Assembly: GCA_051453625.1 (NCBI GenBank)
Contig: JBOZIK010000001.1
Coordinates: forward strand, 122,641,684-122,698,876
From: Welwitschia mirabilis
Taxonomy: Eukaryota > Gnetophyta > Gnetopsida > Welwitschiales
Reading direction: 5' to 3'
Length of the DNA stretch: 57,193 bases
This document shows, one piece after another, positions 22,721 to 34,899 of the stretch (its first letter is position 1; every line of letters begins with the position of its first letter). The notes beneath the pieces are model-generated. The model saw nothing but the letters and a program-made list of their open reading frames with translations. It had not been told where the DNA came from and ran no database searches. The translations under genes and the position numbers were made by a program.

Positions 22721-25700
22721 TTTTGAAAATGCTAATGTAGTGTAAGAATATGTTTCAAGGAATATCATTCATTTTATCATTTGGACGAAGAACTAGATAA
22801 TAGAATATGCAATTTGTAGATATGTGACAACCAATTATTGGACATTGTTAATTCTATTACCATCTTCTACCTGGTTATCCAGATGATTAGAGGAGGATGA
22901 TTATTAAAATTAATCATAAGTAATCCCGTTTATAATCAAAAGTCATTTATGTTTAGTTTTAACTTTATAGTAGTCCTAATCACTACTATTAATTCTTAAA
23001 TACCCCCTTTCACATCTATTTTATTAACTTTTAACATCATATTACTTGTGATATTTTGGAGCATTATGGCCTAGAGATTAATCCTACTTATAAATGAAGA
23101 TTCCTTGGTATTGTTTAGTATTATTGATATTAAGGGACTGTTAGTTATAAGTGCATGTAATAAGTCTTGATTATAATTTAACAAAGGATTTTATTTCTCT
23201 TAATTTCTCTCTTGAACACTTCAATCTTCATGTTTTGACTTATTTGATGCTTTTCTAGGATTTAATGCAATTTAGATAAGGAGAATGAAATATGATTTTG
23301 TGATAGAAAATTTGCAATACTTTGTTAATGATTTGCATTTAGTTCATTTGTACAATTCACTATGAATTAAATACATTTAATTTTAGCATTAGTTTTATAC
23401 TATTCTCTTTTTTCTTAACATTGAAAACATAAAAATATTTACTTTTGAATGAATTAGATTTCTAAACTTAAGTGCTTCATAAAGATATAACATTTGAATT
23501 GCTTATCTTATGCTTAAGTGTGTTTGATATCCATAGGTTTAATTACTTCTATTCTATTCTACTATGTATACACTAATGCTTTAGTGCAATTATTGAGGAA
23601 GCCTTAAGTTTTTTGGAGCTTTATTCTCATTATGTAATTGAATTGATTTAATTTTAATTTGGGTTATTTTATTTATATGGCACTATACATTAACCCCTAA
23701 TATTGAATCTTCTTTAGTTACTTGATTATCCATTGGATCCACAAGCTTCACTTGATTATCCCTCCTTGGGTTTATAACATAACTTGTTTTTCTTATTTGT
23801 CTTTGTTTTTTTTCAAGTGTTTTTTTTTTTTAATTTTGATCTAATTTCATGTTTTAGAAACTATCTTTTTGAATGTAAACTTTTTGAAGGATTACCATCT
23901 AGACTCAATCTACTCATTCTACTTAGTTTGATTTGGGAGGTTACCACACTATTTTNNNNNNNNNNNNNNNNNNNNNNNNNNNNNNNNNNNNNNNNNNNNN
24001 NNNNNNNNAAAGTATAAAAGAGTTTGCATAAGAAAATGGTTATATAGGGAAATAAAAACCTTTTTAAGGAAAAGAAATTTGTAAAGAGAATCTATGAAAA
24101 TAAATTAATTGAATAAACCATTTAATAAGGGTTTATTGATTCTTATTCTAAAATAAGAGGTGATAAAGAAAGTTATCAAAATACATTAAACAAGATGATT
24201 TTTCTGCTTCAGATATTTTTGATTTATCTCCACCTTTGCAAATTTTTCAAACCATAGTAATAAATACTTTTTAAATTTAAACTCAAATATTTTTAGTTCT
24301 TCTAAATTTGGTTCATGCCTCTCATTCTAAATTTTATCTTATGTCTTCTCATGGTCTAGTTACTTTACCACCTTCTGTTAAAGGCATGTCTTCTTCGTTA
24401 AGTAATACTATTAAATCCCTTAAGGAGATCATAGCTATTACAAATATTTTTTGTAACTAAAGATTTGATTTAGTTTCTAATGTTAGTTTTTAGAATGGGT
24501 AAAATTTAGTGGCCTTCCACAAAATATTATTTTGTAGATAGGATAGTGTAATGGATGGAAGATAAATGAATTTATCTCAGTTTTTACATGTGCCTCTTTA
24601 AGGAATTAAAAAAGGTAAAAATAAAAAAATAAAAATCTAATTAATCCCAAGTTTATATTATTCATTCATCTTAATACAACTAGAAATTCTTTTGAATAAA
24701 AGTATTAATTTATGAAAAGATACTAAAGAAAAACAAAATAGGAATTTTTCAAAATGCAATAGCCTTCTATTTGTCTTTAAGAGAAAGACATTAGATAGCA
24801 TTCATAAATGCAAACTAACCAATAACAGTCACACTAATTTACATATATATGTATGTATGTATATAATTTTTTTTGACTTACTAGTGATCCCTTTACTACA
24901 TAAAATTAAAAGAAGTCATACAAAGTTAAATCTAGGTAATAGCTCATTCAGATCATGCACTAATCAATCATCAAAATATTCATTAATCTAGGAAACATAG
25001 TGTTGAAATATATGTCTAATACATAAGAATTAAGCAGATGATTATTGATTCAAATAGTTTCTTGGAATGAGGCTTTAACAGAATGAAGCAGAGGAAAGCT
25101 TTCAATTGAGTACATAGTGACTAATCCTATTCATCAAACATTTACATGTTTACCAGGGAAATGGGTGGAACTTGAAGAGTTTAGAAAGGAAAAACCATAT
25201 AGTTTTTGTCCTGCTCAAGATTGAAGAATGTCCAGAAACTGCAATGTCCTCTTTTTTGGGTTATCATATTTTGTATTTCTTAAAATGNNNNNNNNNNATG
25301 ATTTTTCTCTCTATTTAAAATATCGCTTTCATGAATACTCTCTTTCTCTAACTACATCTCTTTCCTCTTCACTCTATCTTTTTACTCTCTCCTCTAGTGC
25401 AAATGTTTGCTGTGTGGTGCCTTCTCCTTCATACTAAATAGAAAAAATCCTTCTATAGAAATGAATTTACCTTTAAATTACATGATCTAACTGAGAGAAC
25501 TAATGTTAATGTCACCCTTTGTTTGGGCTCTTTCCTCTATAATTTGCTACCATTTTTTCTTTTTAGTTTTTTTGCTATTTCGCACTTTTTTTTCTATTGT
25601 ATATTTAGGTAGCATGTTTTACAAAGAGGCTCATGGAGTAGATTATTTTAGGAGAGTAAATGCAAGATTAGCTATTTGTTTGATCAACATACTTTGCAAA

Positions 25701-25911
25701 GCCATTTATTAAATTAATTGTTTCTACCTCTAATAGAATTTATGATGTCTATTAACTTTCATTTTGCAACCTGTATCTACCATGTAGTATGATTAACTTA
25801 TTGTGTTTAAACTATTTCTCATCTTCTGTCTATATGTAGTCAAATGTTAGAAGTCATAAAGAGGTGTAGAAGTTGGAAAATTTCCTAGCATCTTCCATGT
25901 GTTTAGCCAAC
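22721..25911. other. AT-rich stretch without a recognisable gene
   Basis: This should contain the 5' part of element B's pol and gag if they survive, but I could not identify these blocks. Gaps lie at 23956-24008 and 25288-25297. A short ATGT/AT microsatellite lies near 24841-24866. Open frames at 23784-24017, 25228-25437 and 25503-25712 (+) are low-complexity Phe/Leu/Ser-rich and look like chance. Confidence 0.4.
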
Positions 25912-26231
25912 TGACACAGAAGAACCTCTAGAAGAATTTAGAAGTTTCAAAAAAATCCCAAGAAGATGTTATAAAAGATGTTAGCTCCTTTTTGTTACAA
26001 CCCCTCCTTATTGTAATTATTATCTATAAAGAAAGGAAAGAAGTCTAAGGGATTCTCTACAAAATATAGAGAGATGTCTAAAGTCATTAAATCTAACGTT
26101 TTATGTAGGGTTTGATTACCTGTTCATAAAGAATGCTTATGTATAAATTGAAATAAGATTTTAATGAAAGGGCATTGCTTGTGCATTTCTCTTGATTTGG
26201 CAAGGGACTAGAGATCACTTTTCATTTCTCA
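25912..26231 (+). repeat. Left LTR of the short element
   Basis: 320 bp, begins TGACACAGAAG and ends TTTCTCA. It includes TGTTACAACCCC...TGTAATTATTATCTA, shared with the right copy. Confidence 0.65.
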
Positions 26232-26719
26232 TTTTTATCATAATGGCCTTTGATGTTTAGATTTAATAACCCCTTCTGTTTATCTCTCTATTATGTTTAC
26301 TCTACTACATGACTTTGTAATAGCTTTTCTTTTGCTTGCATCAAACCGTATATCACTAGCAATGTGGAGCTCAAGGGGATCTCAATATCAAGGTGAGCCG
26401 GTTGACACACAAGCATCCATGGAAAGTCATGAAAGGCGACTATTAAGCCATATGTGTGACGATAAGTGAAGATGAATAATCCCACATGGGTTGGGACAAG
26501 AATGTAATTGAAAAATATAAGTGGAATTGGCACGACCGCCAAAGTGAATTTGCATTTTGGGTTGGATGGGGTATTGGCTATGTCAAATGGTATTATTGCT
26601 AGAAAAGATCTTGGATGAGGATTGAGGATCATCAAAGAAGATGGACCCGCAAAAGGAAGATTGCTTTGTGGTATCCTTCTTTTTGCTTAAGGACAAGTTT
26701 ATTTTTGAGAGAGGGAGTT

Positions 26720-27015
26720 TGACGTAGGAGCATCTCTGGAATCTAGAAGTTTCAAAAAAATCCCAAGAAGATGTTATAAAAGATGTTAGACCCTTTTTGT
26801 TGTAACCCCTTGTTATTGTAATTATTATCTACAAAGAAAGGAAACGGAAGTCTAAGGGGTTCTCTACAAAATATAGAGAGATGTCTAAGCTGATTGAATC
26901 TAGGGTTTTATGTAGGGTTTGATTACTTGTTCATAAAGAATGCTGGGCATTGCCTCCCTAGTTTGGCAATTTGCCCTAGTTTGGCAAGGGACTAGAGATC
27001 ACTTTGCATTTCTCA
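26720..27015 (+). repeat. Right LTR of the short element
   Basis: 296 bp, begins TGACGTAGGAG and ends TTTCTCA. It differs from the left copy by scattered substitutions and small indels, so the insertion is not recent. Confidence 0.65.
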
Positions 27016-30000
27016 TTTATAAGATTAGCAGTCAGATTTATAAGATGAGGTAAGACGTTAGGTGGTGTGCATTGCAGTCAGATTAGCAGCGAAGCAAGGT
27101 GGCGTGCTGGAGGGTATGAGTTACAGCGTGAGGCGGCAACAACGTGGCCAAAAAGGGTGGTCAGTTAGTTTTGACAGATAGCTTTTAATCAACAAAGTTT
27201 TACTGGGGAAGACATGGCGTTGCAGACAAAGGCAGGGAAGAGCGCCATATATTAGTAAAACTCACAGTTGAAGAGTGGGAATGGCCTAAGGTGTGAAGAA
27301 AGGCAGCGACGGAGGGGACGTCACGCACGAATGCACAGGTTGAAAGTGCATCGGCAAAAGAGGTCCAAGGTGTGAGACAAGCCAACAATGGCAGCAATTT
27401 TGGACACCAAAGCGCACAGGTGAAAACGCAGTAAGAAGTGCTCTGGTTTTCTGATTTCTTAAAAGTATTTCTATGTTTTATGCCCCCAGTTGATGGTTCA
27501 ACGCCATTGCAAACAGAGATTATGCATTAGGATTTTTAGGAGAAGTGAAAATGAAAGTTTATTTGCAAATAAATTTTATAATAGACTCGAACACGTCCCT
27601 GCTAGAGCCCTGGGCATATTATTTTGAAGGCGTGCATTCAAAGGATAGATAAATTCTAAATGAAGCGCTAGACTGTAGCAACAAAAACGTAGAGTAGATT
27701 AAAAAGATGCTACAACCAATACAACAGCAGACTTATAAGGGAAACGATGGTCAAATAGGAAGAAACTTTCAGAGCTAAGGTGTAAGAACCACATCATTTG
27801 CATCACGTTGTTCAAATATCCCTAATGGCTGAACTCAAAAGGAAGGGCTTTGATACATCCTTTTTCTTCAATAACTGCTGAATCTAGCCCTTCCACATTT
27901 CATTTGGGATCCCATCATGCTGAAACTAATTATACTTATACATTGGATTTAAATAAATACACTTTAAATTGCTGAGACCATTTTGGAATAAAGCTAATTT
28001 AGACACCTTTACTTGTGATTTTTTTTTTTTTTGGGCAGGGGGAATCAACTACTCCACCTTAAGTATTGGGTCTAGAGAAAGCTAGTCAGATCCTAGGGCT
28101 GAAAATTCTAAATCCAATTCCAGTTTGAGATTTCCTTTATCAAAACCAAAAGGAGGTGAATCAAATTCAAATATTAGCAGCAAGATCAATCTTAATGAAG
28201 TCATTGGTCATGTTTATCTAAATTTGATCTATTTCTATTTCAATAAAAGAATCTCTTCTACTCCTCTTCCTTTGAATTGACATAGCCAATCCTTCTCCTC
28301 CAGATCCCATTACAACATAACCCAATACTACTTCTCCTCCTTGGACAAGCCAAGCTTGACTTCTAATTCTTCGTCAAAACTCCAAAACCCTTATATCCAT
28401 GCATGCACTATTACCTTAATGACATGAACCTCTACATTAGTCTTGTAAACTTGAGCTTTGGTGTTAAAAATTAAAAAAGGGAAAAAAAAGGAATAAGAAA
28501 GAGAGATGAAAAAAAAGGAGATAAAAGGGTATGTGAAAACCCTATATTATAGTTTTCACCCTTTTTGATGTGAGGTGAAACAATGATTCGCTTGTCAAAA
28601 TGAAAAGAATAAACATTAGTTAGAAAATGGGGGTTTTGTGTACTAAATTTTGTGCTTTTTTAAAATTCATTTCTTCTTTTCCTTTTCTTTTTTTTTTTGT
28701 TTTTTTTTTTAATTTTTTCCCTCAAAAAATCAAATTGCATATGCATAGATGAAAACAAGGGATGCCCATGAAAAAGGAGAAAAAAAAAAGGGGAAAAAGG
28801 TGGAAAAATATGAAAAGTTAGAATAGGTATGCATTATGATGGGAATAAGAAGGTAAATGGGAAAAAGGAAAAGGGTAAACAACATTTACCCATGAAAGGT
28901 CATGAAAATGGGATATGAAGATCAAGATCAACATGTAGTAGAATGATAAATTGGAGTGAAGGTAATAAGGAATAACAAGCATAGGAAGTGAGGATAATCA
29001 TGGCATGGTAAGAAAGGGATGAGGGAGGATGGAAAACAGGGTGGACATCTCTCTGACATGATGTAACATGATCATGGAGTAGGATGCATAAAATAAGGAT
29101 AGATGCTAATGTAGCAATGGAGACATGTGATGATGGTGCAAACATGACAATAATGGCAAGATTGTTGCATGGTAGGTAAACATGAGTAGATGTAGGGAAA
29201 AGGGATACAATGGATGTCTTCATGAGTATGAAAGGGGATAGGAACATGGATGATGTTGTAACTAAATAAAATGGATAACAAAAGATGACTAAGAAATCTC
29301 ACTAATGGTGGAAGGGAGTGGGTGGAGGAGAGCATGACATAATGCATAAAGTAAGACAATCATTATACATAGTAACAATAATGACAACTCAGTAAAAAGA
29401 GATAAATTAGTATGTAAAATATATCATGATAAGCATGCTAAAGCTGACAATCATGAAGAAGCACAAACATGTGTCCTCATGGGTATTCACATGTTTATGA
29501 ATGAAATGAAAGAGAATATGGTGACAAGAAGGTTAATGGACTGAAATGATGTTCATGAGTGAAATGAAGTAGCTGGGAGATGATGATGGATGAAGAGGAT
29601 TATGAAATATATGGTGAATGGAAGGTGTATCCTCTACCATCTGGTAAGACAACAACCATGATGTACAATAAGTAAAAGATAATGGCTCATACAATCATGA
29701 TACAAAGAGAATCAAGTGTGTCATGATGTAAGTCAATGTGATATATATCATTATTGTTACCCTCGATGGGTGGAGTTTCATGAGGTGGAATGTAAATTAT
29801 GGAAACATTAAGGCCACAAGGAGTATAGCGATCTTTACCATGTGAGTGTGACACATGCTCTCCTTTATATTGTCCATGTAGTTTAGTAGCATGAATTCTT
29901 TCAATGATCTAGTGTATGTTCTCGATCATAATCTATAAAACTCAAACATGCAAATGTTAAATTTGCAAGACATATGTATAGAAAACATGTACCCTATATC

Positions 30001-30110
30001 AAAATTGACAACTATATACACAAAACATTTTATCATGAAAGTAAATGTAATAGGAAAACTCATGAAATAACTAATGAAATGCAAAAAGTGATGCGTGTTG
30101 TCATTTCTAT
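27016..30110. other. Stretch without a recognisable gene; G+C-richer patch and purine-rich tracts
   Basis: 27030-27640 is richer in G+C and CG dinucleotides than its surroundings; the 65-codon minus-strand frame at 27200-27397 lies in it and I cannot assign it. 28440-28900 is strongly purine-rich on the + strand, with long T runs at 28021-28034 and 28690-28711. 28900-29900 is rich in CATGA/ATGATG-like words without a clear period. Overlapping minus-strand frames at 28900-29359 have the composition of this low-complexity DNA and are probably not genes. Confidence 0.4.
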
Positions 30111-30119
30111 TTTTTGTAT

Positions 30120-30810
30120 TAATTAATAATACAATTTAAGATATAAGAAATTTATTAGTTCATCCTCCTCAATATCATCTAGGCTTCTTAGTTTGAGTGT
30201 TCTCTTGTCAAACTTTATGAGATGATAAATAGTCCTACCTAATTTGGTAAAAATTTTGATGTTTTCATGGCTAAGTTTATTTTCAAAATCATGTTAACTA
30301 CATTATAAGATCTTGAGTTCACATGCTTGTTATATGCATTACTAATCTATTTTTAATAGAGCTAATTTTGTTGTAGGGATTTCATTTTTTCTTCATTGAG
30401 AGTTTTCAATTATTTAGCTATGTTTCTTTTTTTGTGTCAGACATTTCTAAATCCTTGCTAGGGTCTTTAGTGGAGGAATCTGAATCTAGATAGGTAAGAT
30501 TGCTTTAGCATCATAAACTACTTGAAATTTTTGTTATTTCTGTGGTAGTTTCATTATAGAATAACAAGTCCATAATATGAAAGACAACTTTTCATGTGAA
30601 GATTTTACATTCCTTTGCAACAATTTCTTAAGATAATTGATTATATGCTTATTTGTTACCTCATCTTAACCATTTGCTTAAGGGTAAGATGGTGTGAAAA
30701 ATGAATGCTTTATTTTAAATTTTCTTACAAAAGCTTATGGTATAGGATGTACCAAATCTCATGATGATGTGATCAAGGATAGTACTTTAGATTTTTCACA
30801 CAATTTTTTA
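30120..30810 (-). pseudogene. Integrase C-terminal half of another gypsy element (E)
   Basis: The minus strand shows, 5' to 3': DHIIMRFGTSYT near 30745-30780 (the ..RFG.P..I block), IKHSFFTPSYP*ANG near 30661-30705 (H.TPYYPQ.NGQ.E), VTNKHIINYLKKLL, HEKLSFILWT (the WHDKLPFALWAYRT block) near 30560-30600, then IFTKLGRTIYHLI and LKLRSLDDIEEDELINFL near 30130-30215, the C-terminal L.D.DG.E....N type. This wording fits the Tat side of the Tat/Athila clade. Frames shift several times. No RT or LTR found for it nearby; the LTR at 31603 belongs to element A on the other strand. Confidence 0.65.
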
Positions 30811-31602
30811 CCATAAATAAATCACTTTTACTTATTATGAGAAGTATTTTATGGCAGTAAGAATATTTGCATGTTACCTTAGTAAGGTAGGCATGATGAT
30901 CTCACATCTTGAAAAGCTAGATAGGATTAGAAGAGAACAACTTAGTTGATGATCAATATATCCTTAGTGAAAATGATTTGATGGGTGTAAAAAGCTCTCA
31001 CCATTCTAAAGTAATCATAACTTATAGTTCTCCAAAAACAGCTAGACCTTATCAGATGGTTTAATAGTGATTTTCCCCCTTGATGGGATTCATACAAATC
31101 AGCATGTATCTTTTTCAAGATAGAGGTAAAAAGTTTTGGATAATCCTTATGGTAGAAGGAAGTTAATGAACACCAAATTTAATCATTAATTACAACTTAC
31201 ATAAAAATTTTTATTCATACTAGTATTTATAAATTTCTACATTGCAAATTTGGAATAGATTAGAAGATGTAAGAAAAAGAATGAAATGTGATAAAAGATA
31301 TAGGACGAAGAATGGGATGTAGAAGAAGAAATTGAAATGATGATTTAATAACCACATAATAATAGGCATCCCACCAATAAAAATCCAATAATAGTTAGCT
31401 TCATTTAACTTTACACATCTTAATAAGATATCCTCATTTGATTTCTTGTATATTTAATCTTGGATTAAGATAAATCACATGAATTGATATTGGAAGCTTC
31501 ATCTTTGTAAAGGTATGAAAATTTCTAGTAGCTTTTGATTAGTGAGGTAATTCATCAAAGTATAATATCACTTATTATTAGCTTGGGAATCTTATATCAT
31601 CT
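30811..31602. other. AT-rich stretch without a recognisable gene
   Basis: It lies between the minus-strand integrase remnant and the LTR of element A. Upstream integrase sequence of element E probably continues here but is too degraded for me to read. Confidence 0.4.
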
Positions 31603-32990
31603 TATTGCAATGCCAAATTGTATATATTTAATGGAATGTTTAAGTATTTTTATAGGACATTTAAATAGGTTTAGATGACATTATGATGATTATGGAGAGT
31701 CGATAGGATGATCATAAAAACATCAAACTCTTAGTTCATTTGGAGGCATTTTAGGTAGATTCCAATACTTAACATTTTGAGGAGGAATCCAATGATCCAA
31801 GAAGCTAATTTTTCCTTGGCTCGAGAACTTAGAAGGATGTCATTCCCATGGTCATCTAGATAATAATACATTTGTAGCTGATAATAATGATGACATGGAT
31901 TAGGACTAAAAGCTAAATAGTCATTTCTTGTTATAGGGTATTATCCCCATAATTGTCTGGATGATAGTTAGGATAACACTTGGGGTCACATTCCCCATTT
32001 GAGATACTAGGGTTTTGTTTCTGACTTCTAGAATTTTGTTTTCAGAATCTTCCATGTAGAACTATAAATGCCTAGTTGCCCTCACTCCCATTTTACTATC
32101 TATTATATCTAAATTCTTGTAATGGGAGATCAAAGGGCAAGAGATCCATCTTAGCTATAAAGAGAAGTCTTCCTTAGTGTTGGACTATGTATTCTCTACT
32201 AAGGTTTTACTACTTTGTAAGTAGATGTTTTTTTCGTGATTAATAAAAATATTGGTTTATTTATATTGTGTGCATCTCCCTTATGGTTTATGTTAATTAT
32301 AATTTTGTGATAGCTTTATAGTTAATATAGGTCATAAGGGCGACCTATGATAAGTTAATATTATTAGTTTAGTACTTAAATTTTATTTCATATTGCATTT
32401 TCATAACTATAGTAGTTGCATTTATTTATATTCTATTTGATATGCCTTATAGCTTGCATTGNNNNNNNNNNNNNNNNNNNNNNNNNNNNNNNNNNNNNNN
32501 NNNNNNNNNNNNNNNNNNNNNNNNNNNNNNNNNNNNNNNNNNNNNNNNNNNNNNNNNNNNNTTTTCATAACTATAGTAGTTGCATTTATTTATATTCTAT
32601 TTGATGTGCCTTATAGCTTATGTTGATTAGGGTTAAGTGATAGTTATTTTCTAATTTAATTATATTATAAGGGCTAATCTTGATACAATAGATTGGTAGT
32701 TAAATAGACCTAGTATTTATAGTTATTCCATTTGCATATCATATATAAGCATTGCATCAACATTCATCTTGCATTGTATTTCTGCATTGTTCTTATTTAA
32801 TTTACTTAAATAGAAAAAAGATCAAAAATACTTTACCAAATTAATTCTCTAACTTCTAGCCTAATGCCTTCAATGGATTAGAACATTTGGGTTAACTCCC
32901 AACTATACTAGTATGTGTTTTGTATAATTATTTGTAAATAATAGGGATTTTCTTAAGGATTTAAGAATCACACAATTTCACATAGAAACA
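31603..32990 (+). repeat. 5' LTR of element A
   Basis: The reverse complement of the minus-strand LTRs at 44855-46052 and 47428-48507 aligns here. Shared points are TGTATATATTTAATGG near the start, CATCTCCCTTATGGTTTATG near 32273, AAGGGCTAATCTTGAT near 32668 and ACATTTGGGTTAACTCC near 32883. The 5' end reads TATTGCAATG where the relatives have TGTTGCACTA; the 3' end is AGAAACA. It contains a 100-N gap (32462-32561) with ~60 bp duplicated on both sides, so the true length is probably ~1.2 kb. Confidence 0.75.
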
Positions 32991-32993
32991 TTT

Positions 32994-33011
32994 TAGCGCT
33001 GCTATCAGGGA
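32994..33011 (+). other. Primer-binding site, tRNA-Asp type (decayed)
   Basis: TAGCGCTGCTATCAGGGA, three bases after the LTR end. It resembles TGGCGCCGTTGCCGGGGA, the tRNA-Asp site typical of Athila-group elements; all differences but one are transitions (C/T or G/A). It independently fixes the LTR end and the strand. Confidence 0.7.
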
Positions 33012-33770
33012 AGGCTGCAAGGAGCTAGAGGATTATCACTATAATAGATAAGTACCTTGCATTTTAATTCGGGTTATTTATTTGAAGTAACTCTATATTT
33101 TTATTCTAGATTCTATAGGTTTATGTCTATAATTTTTGGTTTTCATAACATTATAAAGTGGTGTTATCCTCTCTGTTATTTAGACAACATAAGCAGACAA
33201 TGGTAAGTAAGGTTTTTAGTTTCTTTTCTACAATTAGGTTTTCTTGTTTTGGGTAGTTTTTGATAGCATAATAAATTTGACATTTTACTCTCTGTTATCT
33301 AGATGATGAAGTAGATGATAGTCAGTTGTTTTTATTTTTATTTTCTATAATTTATTTTTTCCCTTATTTTTATAATTTATTTCTGAATGAGTGGTTATCT
33401 GGTTATATCATTTGAATGATGGCCAAGATGACAGTTGTGTATGAATTTTTTAAGTATACAAGGACATAGGAAATTCTAGTAAAAAAAGATGAAATATTAG
33501 AGGAAGCAGATGCTAATCAAGGAGAACATCAGAAAAGGCTTAGTTGAATACAAGAAAAATTTAGGCATGCACATCCCATGTATGCAAGAAGATAAAAGAG
33601 TTCCTAGAATTAAGGAAGAAGATTTTTCTGTTTTTGTTATTTCAAAATTAAACTTTTCAAAATAATATTGTGATAATAATAGAATAGAAGCAAATTATTT
33701 TGTTTCTTCTTCATATATTTCAAATTCATTGTAAAATCTTAAGAAAGTAGTTTCACATAGTGTACTAATT
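33012..33770 (+). other. Leader of element A with repeated motif
   Basis: Non-coding region between primer site and gag. CTCTGTTATYTAGA occurs at 33171 and 33290 (period ~119 bp), each followed by a G/AGAYRATRG segment and a T-rich run. A weaker third version, GGTTATCTGGTTATATCA, starts near 33393. The same motif recurs in LTRs and spacers elsewhere in the window. Confidence 0.5.
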
Positions 33771-34600
33771 ATGTTAGGAACATATAATTCAAATATGAAC
33801 ATTACGATTAGAGATTTAACAGCTAATAAGAAATGTGAAATACAAAACTGTTTCAACTTGTCTCCTAGTGATAGTGTAGAATGTACAAATTTAAGTGCAT
33901 ACCTAGTATTTTCGAGAGAGCCTAATGGTGACCCATTTCAACACCTGGTTGACATATAAAAACTTGTGCTTACTTCGGAGAATGGGAAAAAATAAATTAG
34001 TAATAGAACTTACATGGTTATATTTTCTATCACACTTAAAGAAAAAACTATACTTTGGCTTAGAACCATTCTATATAAGAGTATTAAGTCTTTGAATCAA
34101 GTGCAAAAAGCTTTTATTAAGAGATTTATAAGTAAAAATACCATGAGTTAAAGAAGGAAGAAAGTTACCAACTTTCAACAACAACCCCATGAAGATTATG
34201 CCATAATTTATGAGAAATTTATCATATTTATTCATTCAAACCCTATTGATGAATTTTCTAAAGAAGAGTTGATAGATTAACTTTCTCGTGGATTGAATAG
34301 TCAAATAAAATAACTTGTAGACTTTACTTGTAATGCAAACATGATGAACATAACTCCAAATGAATCATGGAAGTTGTTAGAAGGGAAATTAAACTATAGG
34401 CCAAATCATAAGAGATCTAAAGAAAGTAAGACATAATAAGAAAGAAGAGAAATATGATTCAACTAATGTAATTAAAGATTTCAACACTACTTTGGATAAG
34501 TATATTGAAATGATAGTTGATGCTAAAGTAGCAAATGAGAGAAATGTAATTTCAACATGTGATATATGTAAAAATAACTCTCATTCAATCAAAAAATGGC
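33771..34600 (+). pseudogene. gag of element A
   Basis: Capsid/nucleocapsid gene. An open piece at 33771-33959 ends in FSREPNGDPFQHLVDI, the FxG...DP..HL..F start of the retrotransposon gag domain. Downstream in other frames come LKEKTILWLRTI, QVQKAFIKRFI, PHEDYAIIYEKFI and the IDEFSKEELID*LSRGLN and NESWKLLEGKL segments, in family order. The zinc knuckle at 34558-34599 reads CDICKNNSHSIKKW: CX2CX4HX4C with the last Cys changed to Trp. At least two frame changes and several stops separate the blocks. Confidence 0.75.
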
Positions 34601-34899
34601 CATTGTTGCCAACATGTAAATAGAGGATGTATGAAGAAGTATGTGCCTTTAACTAAAGGCTTTCCAACTTTAAAGATTAATCATAATATCAAGGAATGAG
34701 TGGATAAACGAATTTTTAATTTTTAAGGATAGATTTAAGAATTAAAATTATCAACCAAGTAACTACAACTTTCAATCAAGTACCTCAAATTTTTAACAAA
34801 TTTAAAGTGATTAACTTAGAGACTCAATATAGGAGTTGAAGAAAATGTAAGAAAGAACTATCACAACCATTAAGAACCAAAGTAGGAACACTGAAAATT

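Larger units (their letters stand above)
25912..27015 (+). mobile_element. Short non-autonomous LTR retrotransposon
   Basis: Two direct repeats, 25912-26231 and 26720-27015, flank a ~490-bp interior. Both repeats begin TGAC..AG.AG.A.CTCT and end CATTTCTCA, giving the TG...CA ends of LTRs. The base run after the left repeat (TTTTTATCATAATGG) resembles a decayed initiator-Met primer site (TTGGTATCAGAGC). GAGAGAGGGAGT just before the right repeat fits a polypurine tract. The interior is too short for gag-pol and has no recognisable protein, so the element depended on others (TRIM-like size, or internally deleted). No matching 5-bp target duplication is evident. Confidence 0.65.

Noticed and set aside
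24841-24866. AT/ATGT microsatellite as a functional site
   Set aside because: A short simple repeat common in AT-rich plant DNA; nothing around it suggests a role.
26297-26635. 112-codon minus-strand frame in the short LTR element
   Set aside because: It is opposite to the element's orientation and its residues show no conserved motif; a chance frame in a G+C-richer interior.
28900-29359. Minus-strand frames of 95-115 codons
   Set aside because: They lie in purine-rich, ATG/CAT-rich low-complexity DNA and overlap each other in two frames. Composition explains them; no domain seen.
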